From the NCBI RefSeq assembly GCF_009389715.1, contig NC_052394.1, forward strand, positions 20,710,899 through 20,774,898: a DNA stretch of 64,000 nucleotides. Direction: 5' to 3'. The notes below the pieces were generated by a model that had not been told where the DNA came from, ran no database searches, and saw nothing but the letters and a program-made list of their open reading frames with translations. This document shows, piece by piece, positions 36,001 through 47,625 of this stretch (positions are counted from its first letter, which is position 1; each line of letters opens with the position of its first letter). Origin of the DNA: Phoenix dactylifera (Eukaryota > Streptophyta > Magnoliopsida > Arecales > Arecaceae). A program made the position numbers and the translations under genes.

Positions 36001-39000
36001 CAACAAAGTGCTAAAAATCACCACCAGTGGCTTATGGTTTTACTTGATTCAATGGTTGGATTTGCTAAAAATGTCTATTGTTTGTTTTTAACTGTTGCCT
36101 TCATTGACCAAAATTGCATGCTATATAAAACTGAAATGAAGTATGCATTTCTCCGCAGCATATGAAGCCACATCCATCTTTTCTTGCCCTATCTGAAACA
36201 TTTCTCATCATTGGTATATCTATAAACTAATGCGGGCCTCTTAACCAGTTTGAGAGGTTCATTCAAGCATGCTAATTAAGTCCATCCACCGCACCCCCCC
36301 CCCCCACCCCCACCCCAACTCCCTTAAAAAAAAGACTAAAATATCATATATTCCATGGAACACATGATATTCAAGGGGATTAACCAACTTACATTAAAAA
36401 AGAGAGCACCTTTGAGCTACTTGTGATAGATTTTGCTAGTTACAAGATCTCTTTGTTGTGTCCAGTCTGCCTTCTTTCTCAACAAAGGTATATTGCTTAT
36501 CAAAATCACATGCACCTTTGATAATCACTTAAATTTCTACCTACATTTATTAAGCAACACTTATGGCTTAAGGCAAGGCAATTCCAAAGTAATCTCCACC
36601 ACCATCTTGTTGCTAGTTTGGTTATTCTTACCAAATCCTAACTTGATAACACCTACACCTGAGCAACTGATCTCTCTTCTTGTCTCAAATAATTAAGCAT
36701 CTTGCATGATCATCGTCCTAGCAACCATTTCTTAAATCGTCATTTTGGTTAATATCTATCATTTCAAATTGCATCTAAGATTAAATTATGTCTTTTCCCC
36801 TTCCCCAGCCCTTCAACAGATAGCTAACAATGTCACCTTCTTAAAGCTTCCTCAGACTACCAGTGCACATGCATATTCCATCCCAACCAGTTCTCCAACT
36901 TTTGCTTTAACTAGTCTAGAGTTCCACACTATGAATGGTGTAATATCTAGCGATATCCTTCAGCACTTTAAGGTCAAGACTCTCATATCTGTGATTCTTA
37001 TTCTATGAAATTCAGACAGAATTCAAGTTTTATTGCTGCCCTATGAAACTCTTGTGAGCCTCAAACACAAATTTGGTGATGACACGACATGCAAAAGAAG
37101 CCTTCCGCTTCATCTAATTCAATCTTACTTTCCTAGAAGTATCCCTGTGTACGATGAGTTCAAGATGTCAATGCAAACATATCTTAGTAACTCTAAACCA
37201 GCTACTTTGACTATAGCCTGGACAATGTATTGGTCCCTATTGATAGAAAAGCTCTAAGACCTATCAAGAATGGCTCGGCATCTACAACTTAAGGCTTCAG
37301 AAAGCCAGTGTCAAGATTGTAAAAAATCTTCAACATTATCTTCGATAGTGTGGGATGTGATGAAGGATTTGGGTTCTCTGATGCCAACATGAATAGTTCT
37401 CAATTTGGTCCTGTTTATCTTCTCTGGTCCTTACGTTAATCATTTCGTGGAATATTCAAGTGCTCAGCCTTCAAAACGAGAGCTTCAAGAAACCTTGTGA
37501 TGAGTTCAAACTGTGAATTATTGGCTTCACAAGAAACCAAAATATCTGCACCTTCCTAAACTTCCTTAATTCAATTGGTTACCCAAGATTGGACTCATGT
37601 CAAAGTCTAGATGCAATTGGAGCTTCTGGAGGTCTTCAGTAAGATGGAGTACGAGGTCCCTATCTATACTAATTACTTAAAAATCAATTCTCTCGCACTT
37701 TCCTTCGCTGAAGTAATCTCGGAAAAATCTTGGACCTTCATAGCAGTTTATGGCTCAAATCAAAGATCCTTCATAACTATCTTCTGGAATGAACTTGGTT
37801 ATATACGATATTCTTTTCTGGGACCTTGGGTGTTAAGGAGGAGACTTCAATGTTAGAAGGCTATTATCAGACAAGAATGGTAATTCACAGAATCATTAAG
37901 ATACCCTTCAATTTAATTATTTTATCAGGATAAATGATCTTTTGGAAACGGATATTAAAGGAAGAAAGCACACTGGGAGCAATATGAGAGAATCACCCAC
38001 TTTGGAAAAACTAGGTAGATTTTTGTTTGACCTTAACTGGGAAGGATTATATAATTTCGCTGTTGTTCAAAGCAGTATCAGAGCTGTGGAACAGAAGGAA
38101 AAATGAATGGAAAATTTATCTGAGGGGACCTTTAACTCTGACTGAAACTCAGAATGGATGGAACCTAGTAATATTCTAAACATTATCAGGCCTAGTACTG
38201 GACCAGATGTCCCACTCTGGAGATCTAGTAAAAACCGATCTTTCACAGTGATATTCCTTTTAATCCTTTCTCAATATGGAGAGTAATCAGATCTCCTATC
38301 CACTCTTCCCTTTGGAAAACCACAGCCCCAGATAAAGTTAGAATTTTTATGTGGTAGGACATGATACACATTGCCGAGGTACTAGCAAAGAAGAGGTGGA
38401 ACATTAGTGGAGGATGTAGTTTCTGCAACTGCTGAGAATAAACAGTCAACCATTTATTCCTTCAGTGCCCTAACTTGAAGCAGATCTGAAAAAAGGTAAA
38501 AAGTAAGATCGAATTCAAAGGACACCCGCCTGCATTACTGCCTCTGCGGACTCTACCGAGGTAAAAAAAAAAAAAGAATTAGCAATAGAAAAAGAACTGC
38601 TTGGGTAAGCTGGTATTGGCAATCTGCTGGACAATTTGGAAGGAATGCAACAATCGAGATTTCTTGAAGGAAAAAAATTGTGTTGAGGCTACCACTGTAG
38701 CGGATCTGCATCCCTTCAAGGACTGCAGTTGGCTCCCAGAGTCCAGAAAAGCTATCACCTGTTATGGAACTCTCTAAACTCATTATTTCCTTCTGCTAAC
38801 TAGCTGTTTTCCTTTCTTTCTCCTCCTAACTTATCTTGTTGTACATATTAACTTCTATGGGCGGGCTGTTGCCCTCCTTAATCAAAAAGGAACGATATCA
38901 GATAAAATCTGAGTTCACTCTTCTAAACGAGATTAATAATTATAGAAAATTAGCATATAATTTTATCAGGAGCGGTCCAGCAAGAATAAAAGAAACGATT

Positions 39001-39817
39001 TCTTACTTTTGAACCCCCAAATGGTACATCTTCTCCGCCTCTTCAAACTTCTTCTGCTTCTCGTAGTATAGAGCATAGGCCGAATAAAACATCGATCGCT
39101 TCAATCCGATCTGATTCCTCTCCATCCTTCTCAAAATCACTTTTGCATCATCCACGTAATCCATCTAAATCAAGCATAGTAAAAAAAAATTAATTTCATG
39201 AATTGTAGCTCAAGGAAAATAACAAACACAAAAAAAATCACGAAAACAAGATTCAAGCAATCCACTTCCAAATCCATTATCAACAACTACATAACCTGTA
39301 AATAGAAAGCCAAATAACTTTGGAAAAGAATTAAAGTGGGAAACTGCCCATTAGGTCAAATCTTGGAAAGCACAAAGAAAAGAAGACCTAAATGAGATTT
39401 CTTTTTTCTTTTTTTTTTTTGCCGCCGTACAACGGTCATAAGCTTGATACTCCATTACCAGTTCGATCCAAACGCGAAGGTACCGAGAATCGTTGCGGTA
39501 TTTCCGGTCGGATTCGAAGGTCTGGGCGCATTTCTGGAGGAATCGAGGGAGCTTCTCCTTGAGGATATGAGAAGGCAGCGATTCTTTCATCCTCCGAACG
39601 CCGCTGCATTCGACATCGGGGCAAAGCGATCAAAGGTGGAGTAAAAGAATCAATAGAAAGGGGAAAAAATAGAGGTTAAAAATCGAATAAAAATTCCATT
39701 TTTTTCCTCTTTTCTACTTCCATACTGAAGCCATGGCCGAAGGGGATCTGAGCCACTGTAGTTTTTGATGTCGGAGACCAGCGAAGAGAGAAGCTCCTTC
39801 TGGAAATCGGCCGCCAT
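33007..39817 (-). CDS. BMF3-like spindle checkpoint protein (Mad3/BUB1 homology region 1; six exons)
   Basis: My splice model uses exons 39817-39726, 39603-39459, 39164-39007, 34618-34534, 34462-34408 and 34244-33007. Lengths total 1773 nt, giving 590 residues. Residues about 1-165 are the TPR-like Mad3/BUB1 homology region (KEKLPRFLQKCAQTF, RYLRVWIEL, SMFYSAYALYYEKQKKFEEA, LAEPVGELQKSYEKFLHRL). No kinase domain follows, as in plant BMF3 (At5g05510). The large last exon is hydrophilic and holds a 48-residue repeat around CHHGLVDPTIN at about 268-315 and 466-513. A third, shorter copy (KEAMDEINEMFGKPLDF) ends the protein at 564-590. ILADDD motifs and an eight-Asp run follow the repeats. The family acts at kinetochores in the spindle assembly checkpoint. 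The exon 5/6 junction is the least certain: no other acceptor nearby keeps frame. Intron 3 (4.4 kb) contains a LINE, and a SINE lies 48 bp upstream of the ATG. Confidence 0.88.
36400..38890 (+). mobile_element. Decayed LINE with internal deletion, inside intron 3 of the BMF3-like gene
   Basis: On the plus strand a degenerate endonuclease domain starts near 37438 (ISWNIQVLS). It continues with matches such as WTFIAVYG, GPWVL and a NMRESPTL-LDRF equivalent to about 38110. It is followed directly by a zf-RVT-like stretch (SLWKTTAPDKVRIFMW) at about 38290-38360 and the pattern C-x2-C...HLFLQCP. The reverse transcriptase between them is missing. The end, CGGGCTGTTGCCCTCCTTAATC plus A residues near 38890, is a typical plant LINE tail. 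The upstream part (36400-37430) has ORF1-like open stretches but is assigned only by position. Many stops and shifts are present. I could not find target-site duplications. Confidence 0.75.
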
Positions 39818-39864
39818 GGATTCCGAGCAGAGAGAGAGAGATGGCCGCTTAAATTTCAAATGAG

Positions 39865-40240
39865 AACCGCCCGGTTCTTTTTTTTTTTTTGGTGAAAAAA
39901 TAGGAGGGGAGAGGAAGGGACCAGCCCACCCGCGTAGCAGCCCCATTACTGAGCCCCCCTTCCACTAGGAAATGTTCGATACAGGTCGCAGGTTTCGCGT
40001 GCCTTCCCCGACCCGTGGGCTCACCCCACTGGGTTCACCGCCTCACGTGTGGGTACGTCACCCCAGTGCCATCTTGGTACAAGTGGAAGGAAAGCATAAC
40101 CGCCAATAAGCCAGCCGAACGTGGGGCATCCGGTCCCCTAATTTAATCGACGCCCGTGCGTTTCGAACCCGGGCAACTTGGGCGGAATTATCGCCCCCTT
40201 ACCACCAGGCTACTACCTTGGTGGCAACCGCCCGGTTCTT
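39865..40240 (-). mobile_element. tRNA-derived SINE, family 1, copy C, upstream of the BMF3-like start
   Basis: The element proper is 39880-40225 on the minus strand. A perfect 15-bp duplication AACCGCCCGGTTCTT flanks it (39865-39879 and 40226-40240). Read in reverse complement it begins GCCACCAAGGTAGTAG, contains GGGTTCGAAACGCACG (B box) and shares the GGGGCTGCTACGCGGGTGGG block with the other copies. It ends in about 15 A residues. Its 3' end faces the BMF3-like gene in the same orientation, and the nearer duplication is 48 bp from that ATG. Confidence 0.95.
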
Positions 40241-40820
40241 CGTAACTCGGTTGAGGGACCGAAACAAGGGTACAAGACCCAGTCTTGGCGTCCCGGAGTG
40301 GCAATCTGAGGAGCGAGCTAATCCTGGGCCGGGCCTCGGGCCTAAACTCACAGTCAATCTTTAAGCGGGCGGGCTTCAGGCCGGGCTTGTATAATTTGAC
40401 TGGTTTTGTGCCTAAGGCCGGGCTTCTATAATTTCGAAAGTTGAAATCGCCTAGTGCGGCAAATGACTCATGAGCCATTTGCACTGCACCATGCCACTCA
40501 GGGAATAAAAATCCTCTTATGCACTAACCAGAGAAATCGCATACATTAGGACCGGACTCTTACTACCAATGGAGTCCGTCAATTCTTTAATTTTTTTTTA
40601 AAAAAAATAACAAAAGAAAAGAAATCACGTGCATGAAGAGAGGTTGTCTACCTGTATTATCTCTTCTTCCTTATCAAGCCCTCTCCATTCGCCCTCTTTC
40701 TCATCAAGCCATCTCTCCCCTCTGTGCCTTCCTTTTCCTGCCCAAGTCTCTTTTTCCTTCTCTAAATCCCTCTCTCTTTTACAAGGTCAAAAAAACTTAA
40801 AGTATGTATCAAAAAATGAA
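40241..40820. other. Probable original upstream region of the BMF3-like gene
   Basis: This stretch would have abutted the BMF3-like leader before the SINE arrived. It is GC-rich up to about 40450 and has repeated GGGCC/GCCCGGC words, including two near-copies of GGCCGGGCTT-TATAATTT (40379 and 40414). It then becomes AT-rich, with a CT-rich stretch at 40660-40790. Promoter elements are not proven. Confidence 0.4.
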
Positions 40821-40822
40821 GG

Positions 40823-41550
40823 AGTATGTATCAACTAGTTATGTATTGTGCATTGATAAATACCATATTTTGAAAATTATGTATCAATTTATTTAAAAGT
40901 GTGTATTAAGATATTAGATGATTATTTTATTAGGTCAGTATCATCTGACAATATAGTGTGTACTAATAAATACCATGTTCTGAAAACTGCATATCGATTT
41001 ACCTAGATGTGTAAATTGAGATACTGAATGATTGTTTTGATGGGTATGTATCATTTGACCATGTATTATGATTAGTGAACAGTACGTTCTGCAAACTGCG
41101 TATTAATTTATTTAAAAGCATGCATCAAGTCGCTACTGGGTGTGTATCAGAGAAGCTTACAATATGTATTTGAAAGCCGATGACTGTATATCACATGGCC
41201 ATGTAGTGTACATTGGTGAACACCATATTCTGAAAATTATGTATTAATTTATCTAGATATGCATATTAGGATGCTGGATGACTATTTTGCTAGATGTGTA
41301 TCATTTGACCATATAGTATTATTGGTAAATACTATGTTTTGAAAATAGTATATCAATTTACTCAAAGGTATATATTGGAATACTGAATAATTATTTTGCT
41401 AGGTATGTATCACCTAGTCATATAGTGTGTATTGATGAATATTATGGTCTAAAAACTACATATCGATTTACATGTAGGTGTGTATTGGGATACTGGATAA
41501 CTATTTTGTTAGGTGCATATCATCTGGCCATGTACTGTGTACTATATTTT
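40823..41550. repeat. 110-bp degenerate tandem repeat, about 6.5 units
   Basis: The anchor GTATCAnnTGnCCATGTAnTGTGTATTGATAA recurs with TCA-type anchors at 40831, 40941, 41051, 41191, 41301, 41410 and 41520. Spacing is 110, 110, 140, 110, 109 and 110 bp, and the third unit carries about 30 extra bases. Each unit continues with TACCATGTTCTGAAAACT, CATATCGATTTAC and GGGATACTGGATGATTATTTTG-like words. Divergence between units is roughly a fifth by eye, so the array is old. Confidence 0.85.
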
Positions 41551-41724
41551 ATCTGGCTGCCTTATATTTTTTTAAGTCATGAAAATAACGAACTTTGTTA
41601 ACAGGAGAAATTCTGTCCCATTTGATTTTTGGATTTTCTTTTTAAGTATGCGTGCATCTGAGAATTTTAGTTCACTCTCGAGGGCATAAGAGAAAAAGGC
41701 CAAGTCCAATGCTCGTCATATCAC

Positions 41725-42610
41725 GGGTGGTTCTATATACACCCCCCCTATTGCTCAGGACACCCCCCAAAAATTAAAAAAAAATTAAATACTCTCTACA
41801 CCCCCCCATTTGCTAAAGACACCCCTAAAAAATTAAAAATTCCTAAATTACCCCCCACCCTCCCCACCCCCTCACCTAAATTGCTCTCTACACCCCCCAA
41901 ACCCCCCCCCCCCCACCCCGCTCTTCCCCTCCAAAACACCTCGCCAACGCCCAAAATCCCCCCGTTCCCCCTTCTCCCTCTCGTCGCCGGCATTCTCCCG
42001 ATCTCCGACCACCTCGCCGGCTTCTCCCGGAACCACCTCGCCGGCTTCTCCCGAAATTTTTTTTTTCACGGTTCGTGCTCCGTTCGGCACTGGATCGCCG
42101 AACAAAAGGCTTCTGTTCGGCTGAACAGTGCCGGACAGAAGCCTTCTGTTCGGCACTGTGCAGCCGAACAGATCTGTTCGGTTGAGGGTTGCCGAACAGA
42201 AGGCTTCTGTTCGGCACTGTTCAGCCGAACAGAAGCCTTTTGTTCGGCGATCCAGTGCCGAACGGAGCACGAACCGTGGAAAAAAAAAAATTTCGAAACA
42301 AGGTGGAACACGTACCTTTGCGGCCGATTCTTCGTCCCAAATCACTAGTTGCTTGTCCATGCTTCGAATGGGGCTTAAATCTCCTTCAAAGATCGCCTAA
42401 ACGATGTAAATGGATCGAGGAGTTTAAGGGGGGTTTGAGGGGTGTTTTTTTTTTTTTCTTTTCAAAACGAAACGGAGGAGGAGGAAGGGGGGTGTATGAG
42501 AAAATTTCAAGGGCAATATGGTAATTACACTAAAGGTTAGTTTGGGTATTTTTTTTTTTGGTTTTTGGGGGGTGTCCTGAGCAATAGGGGGGGTGTATAT
42601 AGAACTACCC
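41725..42610. mobile_element. Non-autonomous Mutator-type element with 49-bp terminal inverted repeats
   Basis: A perfect 9-bp direct repeat TCATATCAC flanks the segment (41716-41724 and 42611-42619), the duplication length typical of the Mutator superfamily. The terminal inverted repeats (41725-41773 and 42562-42610) match at 48 of 49 positions and begin GGGTGGTTCTATATACACC. Degenerate sub-terminal copies of the same C-rich words follow at 41796-41832 and 41884-41900. The centre holds a 21-bp tandem pair (CCACCTCGCCGGCTTCTCCC, 42010-42055) and a large hairpin. No transposase is present. A possible short exon on the minus strand (42360-42311, MDKQLVIWDEESAAK before GTACGT) might be captured host sequence. 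Confidence 0.9.
42052..42295. repeat. Near-perfect long hairpin inside the Mutator-type element
   Basis: The left arm (42052-42155) and right arm (42190-42295) are inverted copies with only about one mismatch and one or two length differences over about 104 bp. The 34-nt loop contains an 18-bp perfect palindrome CCGAACAGATCTGTTCGG (42164-42181). The arms are built from repeated CCGAACAGAAGGCTTCTGTTCGGC-type words. If transcribed, either strand would fold into a long double-stranded RNA. Confidence 0.92.
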
Positions 42611-42619
42611 TCATATCAC

Positions 42620-44889
42620 TTGATAATCTAACACAGTCCATGTTCTTGGACTTGCAGTCTATGTCCCGTGCATATCTTAATGTGGATTCAAGGATAAGTG
42701 TTGCATCATATCACGGAAGAATAAAAAAAAAAAAGCAAGAGGGTCTTGTTCCTTGAAATCCTGTGATCGGTTGAGGCTAAACAAGGCGAGGCCGACGATC
42801 AAAAGGCTGGCAAAGAGAGGAAGAGTAAGGCTTAGTTACCGGATCATAAAAAAAAAAAGCCTGCGGAAGATCTCGAAATTGCAGCTCTAATTCAAGGGCT
42901 CTTCGAAGATGAATACTAGAGAGTGGGTAAAGATCATTTTTATAGTCAAAATCTGGTGTTTAAAGAGAAAAGAATGGAGACCTAAATCCCTCCTTCCACC
43001 GGAATTGGGGAGGAGACTGCTTCTTCCATCTCATGTGCGAGCCGCGTGAGACGCAAGAAATTTTTCCATCTTGCTTTAAGCTTCATAGCCCCACATCCCT
43101 AACCTGAATATTAGAACCAAGATGTTCCTTCTGAAAATCGTGATATTTCCATCAAGGGACAGGAGCTAGGTTTTCACTTTTCACTATACACGTACTTTAG
43201 ATATGCCCTATTATACAGTTCTAGTACTAGGGTAAGGCATCCAAGTTATTGTCTCCACTGCTCGCCAAAATGTTCATTGGAACTCATAAATGCGCGCATC
43301 TCTGATATAAATTGCATAAAGGGTGTGCCTATAATTTACAGAGTATGTGCATCTACAAATTTCAAGCAAATATTATAAAAGAAGTCCCCACCTAATGCCT
43401 ACCTTAACCATTCATACACCAAATGTAATTATTAAATTGTGCAAACAAAATAAGAGATAGGTTATGTATAGTTCCATATTAAGCTATGAAACTGTAATCA
43501 AACCACTAACTATTAAATACACTGAACAAGAAATGAGACTTTACAATATAACTTTTTGCTGAACTTCAAGAAATGAGACAAATCCAATTCTGATATCGTC
43601 ATGCTCTCACACCAACCTTCAACATTAAAATGGCAACTAACTGGAATCCAAGCACATAGATTGTGAGGTAATTGCATATGCCAAGAATTTAGAATTGGCC
43701 TGAGAAAGCTCCGCAGAAGCCATTCCACAGGGTTCTGCAAGCTGCAGTTGTTCAGTACCATCTGGCAAACACTTCCTTCTCGGTTTCGTAATTACTTCCA
43801 TGTCTAATTCAGCCATTGCAATCCTAATAATTTTCTTTATATTTGATCCAAAGAACAGCAAGTACATTTACATGGGGACGATATGCCATACACTCTGACA
43901 CATATGCATGACATCCATTTGATCTCCAATCCAGGAATGTAGATTGATGGCCTCAGCAGAAGGACCAAAAGAGAGCCTCCACACCTAAAGCACCTGTTTG
44001 TGTTGCAACCTCTCCATTAAGGATGTCAACCTGCTAAACCATGGCCCCCATTGGGCATTGGTTCAGGCTGGGTCATCAAGTCAGGCCTATCCAAAGTACC
44101 TGCTTCGCTCAGATTTAGCTCAACATCCCTACTCTCCATCCAAATGTATTTGCAGCATCTCAAAAATAGTGAGGGCAGTGACTAGAATGTTTCAATGGAG
44201 AATAAACTCAACTTCTTTCACATCATTTCCAAAAAGGGCCTGGAGAAAGTATAATAGATATGAGAATTTAGACTAACTTCACTTCATTAACGTTTGGAAA
44301 ACAGTTAAATTGGACACAAATCAGGTGCCCGCACCTAAAAGCTAAAAACATTCTAATATTCTTGCTATCATAAGGATTCCCGTGAATTAATGAAGCATGG
44401 CTAGTAATTTGCAGATGCTAGCATCAGCTCCAAAGGGCTTGAACTCTGAAAATACTACCATTGAAAGAAAAGAAATTTAATAATAACCCATATATCAGAT
44501 GACAATTCTGACAGGCGGAGCATCAGGATCAGCAAAAACTAAAAATAAAGGTCGCATAGTTAACTGGCAAAGAGAAATAAGGGCCATCCTTCTGCAGCAA
44601 ATGATATCCGTAAACAATCTCAGCGCATATCCAAGCTACTAAGGACCACGAACGAGTGGATACATTAGCTAATAAAGTTCCCATATCAAAACCCATTAAC
44701 ATTTGTCTGCAAGTGGCAAATCACTGCCACATTGGCACAAAGGGACCCGGGTAAACAGAAAGGGGTATGAAAAATGACAACATCCTAACATACTTGTACC
44801 TACCTTGAGACTTTGAACTGCTTTCCTATCACAGAAAACAGTATGATGTAAAGAGGAAACTTCATTGCACTCCAAGAAGTGGCTTCACC
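42620..44889. other. Intergenic region downstream of importin beta-1
   Basis: No gene is recognisable. The part next to 44890 is presumably the importin beta-1 3' untranslated region. A minus-strand open stretch at 43867-43637 (containing ELDMEVITKPRRKCLPDG) matches nothing I know and has no supporting context. Confidence 0.5.
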
Positions 44890-47615
44890 TCATGAAACCA
44901 GAACACGTCCAATCATTCCCTGAGTCCAAGTTGCTGTCTGCTTCAGTTGGTCATCATCAGATGCAAAACACTCTCCTAAGAAATCCTTATGGAAAGTACA
45001 ATCTCTGAAGAAGATCTTTGTGTTTGGACCGAGTGTGTCTGCAAGATCCCCCATGACAGCAACCGCAGCTTTAGTCACTCCCTCATCCCTGAAAACAAAT
45101 TAAAGAAACTCAAAATTCATAAAACTTATAAAAACACAGATAGGCACAAATGCATGTAATAACATGTATTAGGAGAGCATATATACCTATCCTTGTCTTT
45201 AAAGATTGCCTCTGTAAATTGCAAAAGATGGCCTGCATAAGGAACCATCAGCTCTGCCTTGGAGTTTTTAAATCCCTGAAGTACACCAGAGTAAGCATCA
45301 AATATGCCGCGTCTAAGCTGGTTTCCGTAATCAAGCAAATCCTCATCGCCACCATCCATCTGAGAGCACAGTTCAGCAGCTCCTTGCAGCATTGGCATTG
45401 TATAGGGCAGATACTTCTCAAAATGCTCACCGATGGCAAGGGCAATGTCCCCCAAACATGAGAAAATGGGAGGCTTGACAGACCGGTTGAGCAAGGAATT
45501 TGAGAGGTTCCTGAGAAGATGAGTCATGATACCATCACAATAGGGAAGGATCTTGTCATCCAAGGCTCGGCAGATGTCCCCCACGACGCCAACGGAGATA
45601 GAGCAGACCTGATACTCCTTAATATTTTGCAATCCCATCTCTAGATACTTGTAGAACTCTGGCATGTATTTAGCAAATTCTGGACCAGTAGCATAAGCTA
45701 GTGCTCCAATGGCAAGCATTGCTTCTTCATGCACAGTAGAACTACGGCAAGCAAACACTTGGAGAAACAGGATCATCATCTGATCAGCAGCCTGCAGAAT
45801 GATTGACTTTGTCTCATCAGAGGCACTCAGCTTCTGAATCAATACTTGGAGGACACCACAGAGCAAAGCTTGAATATCAATTTGCTTCTCCCTGTCACCC
45901 GAGGAAACAACTTGGAGCTCTACAGTCTGGCCTAGTCTGGTCATGATTGTGTGGAGTAACTGGGCAATCATATTTGAAGTCTCAGGTATACTGCTGCACC
46001 TTATTATCTCATTCAAGGTTTCATATGCAGAAGCCCGAAGCCTGGAACCGTTAGAGTCTGTGCGATCAGCAGAGAAAAGGAGAGCCGCAATGATGTCAGG
46101 AAGGTAAGGTGAAAGGACAGAGGAACTTGACCCTGACCCCTCATCCTCATACCCCTGAGCAAGAAAGTAAATGGCACCACAAACCTTTTCAGCCACGTTA
46201 GGGGCATCTTTGATACTTTCCAACAATACAGACATGATATGAGGAAGATTTGAAGATGTTACAATTGGATAGGGACTGTTTGGAGAATGCAAGAATTCAA
46301 AGATCCTAGCCAAAGCCCATGAAGTGGTGTCCTTCACATGGCTATTCTGGTCTTTCATTGAATTAAGAAAGAAGTTTAGACCAGCATGAACCAGTGGAGA
46401 AAGCTTTTCAATCGATGGGCCTTCAAGAATGGACCCAAAAGCATAGGTGGCTGCCTCTCGGCTTCGCCAATCAGGTTTTACTATGTTATTCTCCACGAAG
46501 GGCATAACAAGGGGCACTATCGCATCTCCAACAGTCCTTGCAACAAGTCCTAAGCAGGTCCCAGCAGCCATGGACAAATTCCAGATACCTTCATCTTGAT
46601 CTTGATCCTCCTCCTGCTTCAGAAGAGTTTCTAGCAACAATGGAACAAGGAAAGGAAGTGTTTTCTCTATAAAATGAAAATGGTGATGCTCCGAGCCTGC
46701 ACCATCGGCTCCCCCATAGACTTCTTGAATCTCAATCTCTTCATCACAAACAGAACTCCAGAACTCAATAGCTTGAAGGGCAACAGGTTCTTCATCTGTC
46801 TTCACAGCATTTGCTGTCAGATTGAATAATGTCTGCATATACTGCTCCAGCACCTCATAGTATGTAGAAGATATAGAAACAAGGCACTCAAATGCCGCCT
46901 GCCTAATCTCCGGCTCTTTTGATACAGCAGTCTCACATACAACCTTCAAAATGAAATTCCGCTCCATCTCATTGTCAAAGTTATGCTGAGCGAAATCAAG
47001 AGCATTATATAGTGCTCTAACAGCAGCAAGACGGACTTCAGAGCTCTGTTCAGTCTGAGACATACCCTGAACAACAGCAGTAAGGACTGCATTTACTTGG
47101 TCTTGCTCCAAATCCTGAGAAGATATCTCCTCACAGACATAACCCAGTGCCTGGAGGGTTGCTTGTTTCAATGAGGCCGGTGTCTCTAGCTGGGTCATGT
47201 TGGATAGCAAGTGGCCAATGAGCTCTGGCCATTGCTTTCGAGGGATCTCAATGGAAGCAATCTTTCCAATGACTTGTGATGAGGTGTGCCCTGCCTCAGA
47301 TACAGATGACCCAAGGGTCCGGAATAGAGATTGCTTGATCTGGGTTTTTACTGAAGCATCAATATTTACCCACCGTTGTGTCAGCTCTCCTTTCCTAATT
47401 AAGTCCTTTGCATCCAAAGAATTCTTAAGGATAATGCCAGCAAGTCTTCGGGATTCACGAGGCTTTTTCTCACTTGATAGCTCAGCAGATAAGGAGAGGA
47501 GAAAAATGGGGAGATTCTGCTCCTGAAACTGCTTAAGGTTCTTCTCTGCAACAGTCCTCACATCAGCATCCGGAGATTGGGCTGATAATAGGATCTGGGT
47601 GATCTCCATTGCCAT
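44890..47615 (-). CDS. KPNB1: Importin subunit beta-1 (KPNB1)
   Basis: Two coding exons, 47615-45187 and 45088-44890, join in phase 2 to give 875 residues, the usual length for plant importin beta-1 (At5g53480-like). Splice sites are GTATAT at 45186 and TTTTCAG ending at 45089. The protein is a continuous run of HEAT repeats. It starts MAMEITQILLSAQSPDADVR, with an N-terminal importin-beta domain that binds Ran (RRLAGIILKNSLDAKD). The acidic loop DQDQDEGIWNLSMAAGTCLG is the conserved segment that contacts importin alpha and Ran. It ends TWTQGMIGRVLVS. Importin beta-1 carries importin alpha-cargo complexes through nuclear pores and releases them on RanGTP binding. The ATG is preceded by an intron acceptor (TATCTAG, 47626), so the leader exon lies upstream near 49352-49570. 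Confidence 0.97.
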
Positions 47616-47625
47616 TGCTTTGACA

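Noticed and set aside
41872-42524. Long open frames on both strands through the Mutator element with repeated NR-SLLFG and AEQ-ASVR motifs
   Set aside because: They are translations of the inverted CCGAACAGAAGG-type repeats. The protein repeats mirror the DNA hairpin and do not indicate a gene.
43637-43867. A 76-residue minus-strand open frame downstream of importin beta-1
   Set aside because: No known domain, splice or expression context supports it. It was left within the intergenic entry.
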